DNA of 11,183 bases from an uncultured Porphyromonadaceae bacterium (GTDB lineage Bacteria; Bacteroidota; Bacteroidia; Bacteroidales; Muribaculaceae), in the NCBI GenBank assembly GCA_902470475.1, contig CABRGT010000062.1, forward strand, positions 1 through 11,183, in the 5' to 3' direction. Under the pieces are notes generated by a model. That model did not search any database. It worked only from the letters and a program-made list of their open reading frames with translations, and had not been told where the DNA came from. Positions 1 to 6,725 of the stretch are shown here, piece by piece; the first letter of the stretch is position 1, and each line of letters opens with the position of its first letter. The position numbers were made by a program, and so were the translations under genes.

Positions 1-245
1 GGCTTGGTGTCGGCGGTGCGGTGGTCCCAGGGCAGGGCGGAGAGGCCGAAATCGGCGGTGATCTTTTCGAACCACCGGGCGTTGACGCCGTCGCAGACGA
101 CGCAGTCGCCCGGGCCGCACAGCCACATCGGCAGCAACTCGCCTGCCCGGCGCAGGGCTACAGCCGCAGGCGGGGGCGTGAAGGCCTCCACGTCGCGGGC
201 GAGCGCTATGTCGTTTTCGGGATTGAAAAGAAAGGCGCGCCTCAT
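1..245 (-). CDS. Conserved protein of unknown function, N-terminal 81 residues (3' end outside the window)
   Basis: The ATG at 245-243 overlaps the TGA of the acetyltransferase gene (ATGA), and the frame stays open to the left edge, so only 81 complete codons are seen. The translation begins MRRAFLFNPENDIALARD and continues with a Pro-rich FTPPPAA (residues 22-28), an Ala/Leu/Arg-rich helix (about 28-38) and a Cys/Asp-rich stretch CGPGDCVVCDGVNARW (43-58). There is no signal peptide, so it is probably cytoplasmic. The FNPENDIALA opening resembles a conserved protein I associate with Bacteroidales genomes, but I cannot name a function. The four-base overlap with the gene before it and the coding-like composition support a real gene. 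The rest of the protein lies outside the window. Confidence 0.82.
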   Translation of the reverse strand, partial: MRRAFLFNPENDIALARDVEAFTPPPAAVALRRAGELLPMWLCGPGDCVVCDGVNARWFEKITADFGLSALPWDHRTADTK

Positions 246-748
246 GGGAACAGACGCTGCATGATAAGTACGTCCTCGTACGTCTGCCCGTGGCGGATGA
301 ACGAGCGAAGTCGTCCGGCCGGGCGGAAACCGTGTCCGGCAAAGAGGCGTCGCGAAGCTTCGTTGCCGACAGCGCAGGTGGCCCACAGCTGGTGCATTCC
401 GAGCCGCCCGGAAGCGTATTCGGCCATAGCTTCTACGGCACTGCCGCCCAGTCCGCGGCGGCGGTAGGGTGCGGCGATGTAGATGCCTGTGCCGGCGCGA
501 CGGTCGGTGACGCTGAAGTTGTAGAGGTCGACGCAGCCGACGGTGTCGCCCGTGGCGCGGTCGACGACCATAAGCCGCAGCTGGCCGTCGGCGAATATAT
601 CGGCGCGGTAGTTCATGACGTAGTCGGTGACGTTCTGCCGCGAGAGTGGCGCGTCGAAGATTGCCGGACGGTCGTTCTCCCACTCGTAGAGGCGGTCGAT
701 GTCGTCGGGTTCGACGGCGCGGAGTAATATTCGGTCGTTTGCTATCAT
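242..748 (-). CDS. GNAT-family N-acetyltransferase (RimJ/RimL/SpeG-like)
   Basis: This 168-residue protein has the usual length of a single GNAT domain, which transfers an acetyl group from acetyl-CoA to an amine. It opens with the typical strand and helix of the RimJ/RimL/SpeG type (RILLRAVEPDDIDRLYEWEN, residues 6-25). The acetyl-CoA pyrophosphate loop is YRRRGLGGSA (95-104), matching R/QxxGxG/A. The later motif NEASRRLFAGHGF (129-141) is the usual asparagine plus helix that closes the domain. The substrate cannot be read from the sequence: a ribosomal protein N-terminus, a polyamine or a small metabolite are all possible. The ATG at 748 overlaps the recR stop as ATGA, and its own TGA overlaps the next ATG in the same way, so translation is probably coupled on both sides. 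Cytoplasmic; no signal sequence or membrane segment. Confidence 0.92.
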   Translation of the reverse strand: MIANDRILLRAVEPDDIDRLYEWENDRPAIFDAPLSRQNVTDYVMNYRADIFADGQLRLMVVDRATGDTVGCVDLYNFSVTDRRAGTGIYIAAPYRRRGLGGSAVEAMAEYASGRLGMHQLWATCAVGNEASRRLFAGHGFRPAGRLRSFIRHGQTYEDVLIMQRLFP

Positions 749-1362
749 ATGTCGAATGGACGGCGCTCCACGATGGATCGTCCCAGCGTGAGTTCGTCGG
801 TGTATTCAAGTTCATTGCCTACGGCCACGCCGCGGGCCAGCCGCGATACCTCGGGCTTGTTTACAAGTTCTTTCAGGCGCCTGTTGATATAGAAGCCGGT
901 GGTGTCGCCTTCCATGGTCGGACTCAGGGCAAGGATTATTTCCCGGATGTTGCCCGAGTCGGCGCGGTCGAGCAGCGACTGTATCTCGATGTCGGCCGGA
1001 CCGATGCCGTCGATGGGCGAGATAAGTCCGCCAAGCACATGGTACAGGCCTTTGAAGCTGCCGGTGCGCTCGATGCATACCACGTCCTTGACGTTTTCCA
1101 CGACGCATACAGTGGACCGGTCGCGTCCCGGGTCGGCGCAGATGGCGCAGGTCTCGGTCTCGCTGATGTTGTGGCAGACGCTGCAGTAGGTTATGCCGCG
1201 GCGCAGGTCGATGATGGACTGCCCGAGGGCTATGGCTTCGGCCGGGTCGCGCCGGAGCATGTAGAGCGCCAGCCGGAGGGCCGTCTTGCGGCCTACGCCC
1301 GGCAGCCGCGACAGCTCGGTGACGGCCTTTTCGAGTAATGATGATGAGAATTCCTGATTCAT
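745..1362 (-). CDS. recR: Recombination mediator protein RecR
   Basis: RecR works with RecO (and RecF) to load RecA onto single-stranded DNA coated by SSB at gaps and stalled forks. The 205-residue product has the normal family length and all expected parts. A helix-hairpin-helix lies at residues 17-32 (LSRLPGVGRKTALRLA). A four-cysteine zinc finger is formed by C60, C63, C72 and C75. A Toprim domain starts near 84 with acidic E89 in VCVVEN and includes YHVLGGLISPIDGIGP (107-122) and LSPTMEGDTT (146-155). The C-terminal Walker-like segment is ARGVAVGNELEYTDELTLGR (176-195). The frame is open to 1686, but the residues before this ATG are low-complexity Arg/His-rich and read through the upstream gene. 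The ATG at 1362 fits the family start and overlaps the upstream stop as ATGA. Its own TGA overlaps the acetyltransferase start. Confidence 0.98.
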   Translation of the reverse strand: MNQEFSSSLLEKAVTELSRLPGVGRKTALRLALYMLRRDPAEAIALGQSIIDLRRGITYCSVCHNISETETCAICADPGRDRSTVCVVENVKDVVCIERTGSFKGLYHVLGGLISPIDGIGPADIEIQSLLDRADSGNIREIILALSPTMEGDTTGFYINRRLKELVNKPEVSRLARGVAVGNELEYTDELTLGRSIVERRPFDI

Positions 1363-2279
1363 TTTTGTCGTCGGAAACGGACAGTTGCCTGCCAGTATGG
1401 GAATTGGAGAGTGAGCAGATCGTCGGCGAATGTGGCGCCGCAACCGTATTCTGCCGGGAGCATGACCCCCGAGGGCTGGATCCACTCGAGATCGAATATG
1501 CCCGTGAATGTGGCCGGATAGAGGCGACCCTTGATGCGCAGCGGCTGCCATGCCTCGCGGGTGTCGCCGGCACCGTCGAGGTAGATTATATCGTAGCCTC
1601 CGGCGCCGTCGGCCACGGTGGCCAGGGTGTAGCGGCCGCCGACAGTGGTGCGTTCGGGCCGGGTGACGTGGTCGTAGTATATCCATGTGCCTTCGAACGG
1701 ATCATCGGACGCGAGCAGATATGCAGCCAGTGAATCGGGGTGGGCGAAGCGTGACATGACTGCACGGCCGGTGTATTCGGCGTGTGCGAACGACGACGTA
1801 AGTAGCGTGCCGCTGTCGCCGAGAAGCATGAAGTGCGGCGCTGAACAGGATGATATGGAGACCGGAAGACTGATGACTGGCGATGTGACTCCGGCCGAAA
1901 GCAGCGCGCCGCCTTCGCCCGAGCTGACGCGCACCGAGAATCCGTGCGTGAAGGGGTCGCCGAACAGCCGGAAACGCGAATGCTCCGATCTGTGGCGCTG
2001 TCCGCTGTCGGAGCGTCCCTGCTCGCATATTACGTAGCTGTCCCAGTCGTCGTCGCGGCTGTAGCGGTCGAAAGCGAACCTCAGGTAGTCGTAACTGGTC
2101 GAGTCGGCGATGTTCCATCGCAGTTCGGCAGCCGGATGGCGCGTGTCGTGCAGTGCGATGCGGTAGTGCAGTTTCAGGTTTGCTGTCGGTTCGGCAAAGG
2201 CGGTGTCGGCAAGGACCGCGTCGGCAGCCGAGGCCGGCAGGAATGTGCAGAGGAATATGATCAGGGACGGAATTCTCAT
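1359..2279 (-). CDS. Secreted protein of unknown function, possibly lipocalin-like C-terminal half
   Basis: The 306-residue product starts with a clear Sec signal peptide (MRIPSLIIFLCTFLPASAAD), with likely cleavage after ASA near residue 18. There is no lipobox cysteine at the cleavage site, so a soluble periplasmic or exported protein is more likely than a lipoprotein. The rest is rich in predicted beta strands, with many Tyr, Trp and Phe. Residues about 194-272 (from PFEGTWIYYD through GGRYTL, YDIIYL, IKGRL and FDLEW) have the alternating pattern of a small lipocalin-like beta barrel; this is inference from pattern only. Mature cysteines occur at 85, 145 and 280. The ATG at 2279 overlaps the miaA stop (ATGA), and the TGA overlaps the recR start (ATGA). 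The gene sits between tRNA modification and DNA repair genes with no obvious functional link, so the context gives no function. Confidence 0.88.
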   Translation of the reverse strand: MRIPSLIIFLCTFLPASAADAVLADTAFAEPTANLKLHYRIALHDTRHPAAELRWNIADSTSYDYLRFAFDRYSRDDDWDSYVICEQGRSDSGQRHRSEHSRFRLFGDPFTHGFSVRVSSGEGGALLSAGVTSPVISLPVSISSCSAPHFMLLGDSGTLLTSSFAHAEYTGRAVMSRFAHPDSLAAYLLASDDPFEGTWIYYDHVTRPERTTVGGRYTLATVADGAGGYDIIYLDGAGDTREAWQPLRIKGRLYPATFTGIFDLEWIQPSGVMLPAEYGCGATFADDLLTLQFPYWQATVRFRRQK

Positions 2280-3190
2280 CGTTCGATAATTTCGGCCACC
2301 CGGGCGGCGAATTCTTCGGCCGGAAGATCGTATGGCAGGTAATGCAGCGAGAAGCCGCGGCGCTCCATGCCGCGGAACCAGGTCATCTGCCGCTTGGCAA
2401 ACTGGTGGATGGCTGTCTCAAGATCCGAGACCATAGAGTCGTAGTCGCGGCGTCCTATGACATATTCTGTTATGAATTTGTATTCGAGACCGTAGTAGAT
2501 CAGGTCGTCGGGAGCGATGCCGGAGTCGAGAAGCCGGCGCACTTCGTCGACCATGCCTTCGTCGAGGCGGCGGTGCAGCCGCTCGGTGATGCGGCGGCGG
2601 CGGTCGTCGCGCGGAATGTCGACGCAGACTGCGACTGCTCCCTCCACAGGGTGAGGGGTAGTGTGTGTGGCCTCGTCGGGATGCTTTTCGTAGTAGTCGG
2701 CGATCTCGATGGCTCGGATGGCGCGCTTGACGGTGTCGATGTCGGTGCGGTTGTGCAGCGATTTTTTTGTGGCCAGGATGGCGGCGAGTTCGTCGAGGCT
2801 CTTGTCGGCCAGCGAGGCGCGCAGCCCCGGGTCGGCCGGAACTTCCGGCAGCCGCAGGCCGTTGAGAATAGCCTCGACGTACATTCCTGTGCCTCCAGCC
2901 ACGATGGGGAGGCGTCCGCGGGCGCGGACGCCGTCGATGGCCGGGTTGGCGTCGCGCAGATACTCGTAGAGGTTGTACTTGTGGCCGGCCGGAACGATGT
3001 CGATCATGTGGACCGGCACGTCGCCGTATTCCCCGATATCCTTTCCGGTGCCGATGTCCATGCCCCGGTATACCTGGCGTGAGTCGGCGCTGATGATCTC
3101 GGCGCCGAGACGCCGGGCCGTGGCTACGGCCATCGCGGTCTTGCCGCTGGCCGTAGGTCCTGTGATGACTAACAGCGGACAGGCACCCAT
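2276..3190 (-). CDS. miaA: tRNA dimethylallyltransferase MiaA
   Basis: MiaA transfers a dimethylallyl group to N6 of adenine 37 in tRNAs that read codons beginning with U, the first step towards ms2i6A. The 304-residue product has the family length. The P-loop is GPTASGKT (11-18). The catalytic aspartate is D36 in SADSRQVYRGMDIGTGK (34-50). GGTGMY (99-104), the IDTVKRAIRAIEI helix (151-163) and FAKRQMTWFRG (264-274) are all family signatures. I chose the ATG at 3190, which shares one base with the TGA of the upstream gene (TGATG). The frame extends to a GTG at 3220, but that start would overlap the upstream gene by 31 bases and add ten residues (AHHGTERL-like) unlike MiaA. The TGA overlaps the start of the secreted-protein gene. 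Cytoplasmic. Confidence 0.97.
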   Translation of the reverse strand: MGACPLLVITGPTASGKTAMAVATARRLGAEIISADSRQVYRGMDIGTGKDIGEYGDVPVHMIDIVPAGHKYNLYEYLRDANPAIDGVRARGRLPIVAGGTGMYVEAILNGLRLPEVPADPGLRASLADKSLDELAAILATKKSLHNRTDIDTVKRAIRAIEIADYYEKHPDEATHTTPHPVEGAVAVCVDIPRDDRRRRITERLHRRLDEGMVDEVRRLLDSGIAPDDLIYYGLEYKFITEYVIGRRDYDSMVSDLETAIHQFAKRQMTWFRGMERRGFSLHYLPYDLPAEEFAARVAEIIER

Positions 3191-4488
3191 CAGTCGTTCT
3201 GTCCCGTGATGCGCTGCCACATGCGGCGGGTGCGGAAGAACGGTCGGTCTTCGTTGTTATTGGCCACACCGAGCCATTTCAGGTCACTGTAGTCCACATC
3301 CCAGTCCTTGAAGTCGCGCAGGCGGAAAGTCGGACGGTAGCGGCGGATGGGATAGCGACGCTTTCCTTCGGGAGTGTAGGTTTTCCAGGCCATGGTGATG
3401 GTGAAGATGCGGTAGATCTCGTTGGCGAGTTCGGCGGTGAGCGACGACTGTTTCATCAGTCTGTCGATCATGTCGAGGGTCATCCACGTTCCCTGCAGGC
3501 GTCCCATGGGCGCGTCGTTGCAGCTGCCGGGAATGAAAGCGGCATAGTGGATGATGTCGGTGGTCATGTTGTGGCTCTTGTTGACGTACAGATAGCGGAG
3601 CGACGTGCCGTCGATGTCGGCGATGGAATTCCACAGACGCTGTGCGTCGTCGGGAGTGATGAATTCGTTCGGACTGACTTCGGCAGTGGCAGGAGTGTCC
3701 CAGCGGCCGTCGGTGTGTTTCTGAAGCAGCACGCAGTCGCCGGCCAGAACGAGAAACCTGACGATGGAATTGCGCCTGCTCTCGCCCTGGATCATCGGGC
3801 CGATCATCAGCGACATGTTGGTGTAGCGCATGAGCATGAACACTATGAGCATGCCGAGCACGACCATGGGCATGACGCGGAAAAAGAACAGGTCGGGGCT
3901 GTTGAAATTGACATTGATGTAGTACACGAAGTAGTACCACCACTGTACCGCGCCTATGGCCGCCGAAACGACGAGAATGAACATCAGCTGGTAACGCGAT
4001 TCGTTCTCATAGATACTGGTTGCCACCGAACTGCCGGGGACGTATCCGTTGCGGGCGCGGCAACTGCGGCAGAAACGGGTGCGGTAGTTCATTGCCAGTT
4101 CCCATGCCGCAACCAGTGTCATCGTGGGCATCAGCACGAGCGTGGTGATGTACGGTATGTCGCGGTTGGATTTCGACCAGTCGATCAGACCGTCGAGCAG
4201 CAGCTTGGAGTTCAGGATGTTGATGGTCTCCATGACGAGTGCCGCGATGAAGAGTACGAGCATGCCGTAGCGCAGGATCAGCACGCAGCGCGGCGACGGA
4301 CCGTAGGAGATGCGGCGCGAGGCTACGAGCAACGCGTATGAAAGGCATGCGACACCCAGCGGCAGCCATGTCTTGTTGAAGACAAATGCCAGCAGGTATA
4401 CGCCGATGAAGGATGCCATAACGGCCGTCCAGTAGTTCCAGAGCGAGAACAGCATCCGGCGTGTAGCTTTTTCGTCAGTATGTGGCAT
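3190..4488 (-). CDS. Six-helix membrane protein with degenerate Nudix-like cytoplasmic domain
   Basis: I do not recognise this 432-residue protein by name. Hydrophobic segments at about 15-37, 41-57, 68-91, 112-133, 166-193 and 200-221 look like six inner-membrane helices. A CxxC pair (RFCRSCRARNGYVP, Cys 140 and 143) lies in the loop between helices 4 and 5 and could bind metal only with a partner pair. The soluble tail (222-432) resembles a Nudix fold: VRFLVLAGDCVLLQKH (243-258), GRWDTPATAEV (261-271), a strand with TTDIIHYAAFIPG (309-321), then GTWMTLDMIDRLMKQ (333-347) and ELANEIYRIF (353-362). The Nudix catalytic box GX5EX7REUXEEXGU is absent, so hydrolase activity is unlikely. The C-terminus is Arg/Trp-rich. 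The start lies 5 nt after the peptidase stop, and its own stop overlaps miaA. The Nudix reading is inference from pattern. Confidence 0.85.
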   Translation of the reverse strand: MPHTDEKATRRMLFSLWNYWTAVMASFIGVYLLAFVFNKTWLPLGVACLSYALLVASRRISYGPSPRCVLILRYGMLVLFIAALVMETINILNSKLLLDGLIDWSKSNRDIPYITTLVLMPTMTLVAAWELAMNYRTRFCRSCRARNGYVPGSSVATSIYENESRYQLMFILVVSAAIGAVQWWYYFVYYINVNFNSPDLFFFRVMPMVVLGMLIVFMLMRYTNMSLMIGPMIQGESRRNSIVRFLVLAGDCVLLQKHTDGRWDTPATAEVSPNEFITPDDAQRLWNSIADIDGTSLRYLYVNKSHNMTTDIIHYAAFIPGSCNDAPMGRLQGTWMTLDMIDRLMKQSSLTAELANEIYRIFTITMAWKTYTPEGKRRYPIRRYRPTFRLRDFKDWDVDYSDLKWLGVANNNEDRPFFRTRRMWQRITGQND

Positions 4489-4493
4489 TGCGG

Positions 4494-6680
4494 TCAGATA
4501 TTTTTGTTGAGCCAGTCGAGCATTTTCAGGTAGACGGTCGCGCGGGCGTTGCCACCGTAGATCGAGTGGTTCTTGTTAGGGAAAAGCAACATGTCGCAGA
4601 AGCGTCCGTTCTGCTCGAGTTGCGATACGAATTCGATGGAGTTGGCCGGGTGCACGTTGTCGTCGGCCGTGCCGTACATGATCAGCAGCGGACACTGCAG
4701 GTCGCGGGTCCGGCGCACGGGGGCGGATTCGTTGTAACCTGAGTCGTTCTGGCCCGGGGTGAGCATGTAGCGCTCGGCGTAGATGGTGTCGTAGAACCGC
4801 CAGTCAGTGACCGGGGCGACCGCGACGGCCGCGCTGTAGGGCGCGCCCTGTACGGTGGCGGCCATCAGCGCCTCGTATCCGCCATAGCTCCATCCGAAGA
4901 TGGCGATACGCTGCGGGTCGGCGTAGGGCAGGGCGGCCGCATAGCGCGCGGCAGCTATCTGATCAATGGTCTCGTAGTGGCCGAGCCGTTTGTAGACTAT
5001 GTCGCAGAATGCGCGGCCACGGCCGCCTGTGCCTCGCCCGTCGACGCATACCACGACATATCCGGCGCGTGAGTATACATCCATCCAGTCGAGTTGCCAG
5101 CGGTGCAGCACTTCCTGAGAGCCCGGGCCGCTGTATTGATACATGACTACTGGATAGCGTTTCGACGGGTTGAAACCGGCAGGCTTGATTATGAATCCGT
5201 TGAGGGTGTTGCCGTCGCTGGTCATAGTGAAGAATTCGCGATTGGCTACCAGCGAAGCCGTGCGTGAGGCGTATGCGGCGTTGTCCTCGATCACGCGCAG
5301 TTCCTTGCCGGTCGGGCCAGTGAGACGGTAGACCGGAGGTGTCGTCGGATCGTCGTGTCGCATGACGGCGTATTTCATGCCCGGAGCGAATTCAGCGGAG
5401 TTGTTGCCTTCGGAAGCCGAGATGTCGGTGACTTTGCCTTTGGCGTCGATGCGGCGCACGGTGCGGTCCATCGGTGTGGGGGCGGCTATCTGGCAATAGA
5501 TGTTTCCGGCGTCGTCGGTGCCGTAGTAGGCCGTGACGTCGGCATCGCCGGTGTCCACGCGGCGTGTCTCCACTCCGTTGTAATTATATATGTACAGGCG
5601 GTTGAATCCGTCGCGCCATGAGTTCACCACAAAATGGTCAGCCGCCAGGTGCAGTGACTCGTAGGTAGCCGGATTGATCCACGAGGCGGATTCCTCGCTG
5701 TAGATTTCTTTGGCGATGGTCGACTTGGGATTGATCTTGTAGATCAGGCAGAGATTCTGGTCGCGGTTGAGCGTGGCGGCGATGAGCGACTGGGCGTCGG
5801 GGCCGTAGGCAATGCGCGGAATGTATTCGATGCGGTTGTCGGGCAGGGCGATGTCCTTGATCTTGCGTGTCTCCACGTCGTAGTGATGGAGCGATACGCG
5901 GCTGTTGGGCTGCCCGGCCACGGGATATTTGTAGCTCCATACCTGCGGATAAAGCGTCGGCATGGCCGAGAAGTCGCCGTCGGTGCCGTAGGTGGTCATG
6001 TTGTAGAGCGGCACGTCGGTCTCATTGTACTTAAGGAAGCATAGACCGAGGTTGTCGGGCGCCCATGTCATGGAGCAGACTGTGGCGAATTCTTCCTCGT
6101 AGACCCAGTCGGGCACGCCGTTGATGACGGCGTTGACCTTTCCGTCGTCGGTGACTGACACTTCGCTCTTGTAGTCGAGCTTGGCGATGTGGATGTTGTT
6201 GTCGGCAACGAATGCCACCATGCGCGAGTCGGGAGAGAATACGGGCGACTGCTGGCGCGGATGATTCACCGAGAGCGGGCGCAGGATGCGCGACCGCACT
6301 TCGTAGACGTAGTATTCGGCCGTGAACGAGCGGCGGTAGATGTCGCGTCGGTTGTTCCACAGGAGTACTTTTGATGCGTCGGGGCTGAGAATGAAGCCTT
6401 CGATGTGTGATATTTTTGTCTCGCGTGTGCGGCTCAGGTCGACCAGTGTGTCCGTGGCCTCGCCACGGCGTGTGTCGTAGCGGCGTATAAGTCGGCTGTC
6501 GGGATCAAGCAGAAAGTAACTTTCGCCGTCGGGAGCGTATGTGAAGCCCGACGGTGCGGCCGGACGGTTTTCGGGATAGACGCATGTCCGCATCATATCG
6601 AGAGAGATGTCGGCGGCGACAGCTCCCGGAGCAGCCAGGGCCAGCGTCGTCGCGCTTATGAGAATGGCAGGTAATTTCAT
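4494..6680 (-). CDS. Dipeptidyl peptidase IV (family S9B serine peptidase), periplasmic
   Basis: The enzyme removes dipeptides from the N-terminus of peptides with Pro or Ala in position two, supporting peptide use in the periplasm. The 728-residue length is typical. A signal peptide (MKLPAILISATTLALAAPGAVAAD) has likely cleavage near residue 23. Residues about 40-480 form the beta-propeller with repeated SPD/YGPD blade motifs (99-101, 149-151, 292-295). The DPP IV signature DWVYEEEF (191-198) carries the glutamates that hold the substrate amino terminus. The alpha/beta hydrolase domain (about 485-728) has YSGPGSQ (516-522, oxyanion tyrosine Y516), the nucleophile S598 in GWSYGG, the aspartate D673 in GTADDNVH and H705 in NKNHSIYGG. 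All catalytic residues are present. It starts 45 nt after the coiled-coil gene and ends 5 nt before the membrane-protein gene. Confidence 0.97.
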   Translation of the reverse strand: MKLPAILISATTLALAAPGAVAADISLDMMRTCVYPENRPAAPSGFTYAPDGESYFLLDPDSRLIRRYDTRRGEATDTLVDLSRTRETKISHIEGFILSPDASKVLLWNNRRDIYRRSFTAEYYVYEVRSRILRPLSVNHPRQQSPVFSPDSRMVAFVADNNIHIAKLDYKSEVSVTDDGKVNAVINGVPDWVYEEEFATVCSMTWAPDNLGLCFLKYNETDVPLYNMTTYGTDGDFSAMPTLYPQVWSYKYPVAGQPNSRVSLHHYDVETRKIKDIALPDNRIEYIPRIAYGPDAQSLIAATLNRDQNLCLIYKINPKSTIAKEIYSEESASWINPATYESLHLAADHFVVNSWRDGFNRLYIYNYNGVETRRVDTGDADVTAYYGTDDAGNIYCQIAAPTPMDRTVRRIDAKGKVTDISASEGNNSAEFAPGMKYAVMRHDDPTTPPVYRLTGPTGKELRVIEDNAAYASRTASLVANREFFTMTSDGNTLNGFIIKPAGFNPSKRYPVVMYQYSGPGSQEVLHRWQLDWMDVYSRAGYVVVCVDGRGTGGRGRAFCDIVYKRLGHYETIDQIAAARYAAALPYADPQRIAIFGWSYGGYEALMAATVQGAPYSAAVAVAPVTDWRFYDTIYAERYMLTPGQNDSGYNESAPVRRTRDLQCPLLIMYGTADDNVHPANSIEFVSQLEQNGRFCDMLLFPNKNHSIYGGNARATVYLKMLDWLNKNI

Positions 6681-6725
6681 CTACAGTTTCAGAAGTATGG
6701 TTTTCGGATTGGTTTGGGTTTCGGT

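Noticed and set aside
745..1686. A 313-residue form of RecR with a long N-terminal extension
   Set aside because: The extension is Arg/His-rich, lies wholly over the upstream secreted-protein gene in another frame, and the family start matches the ATG at 1362 that overlaps the upstream stop.
2276..3220. MiaA start at the GTG at 3220
   Set aside because: It would overlap the membrane-protein gene by 31 bases and add ten residues unlike MiaA; the ATG at 3190 gives the usual distance to the P-loop.
6681..6725. Internal promoter ahead of the peptidase gene (minus-strand TACTTCTG)
   Set aside because: It has one mismatch to TAnnTTTG and no -33 element at a suitable distance.
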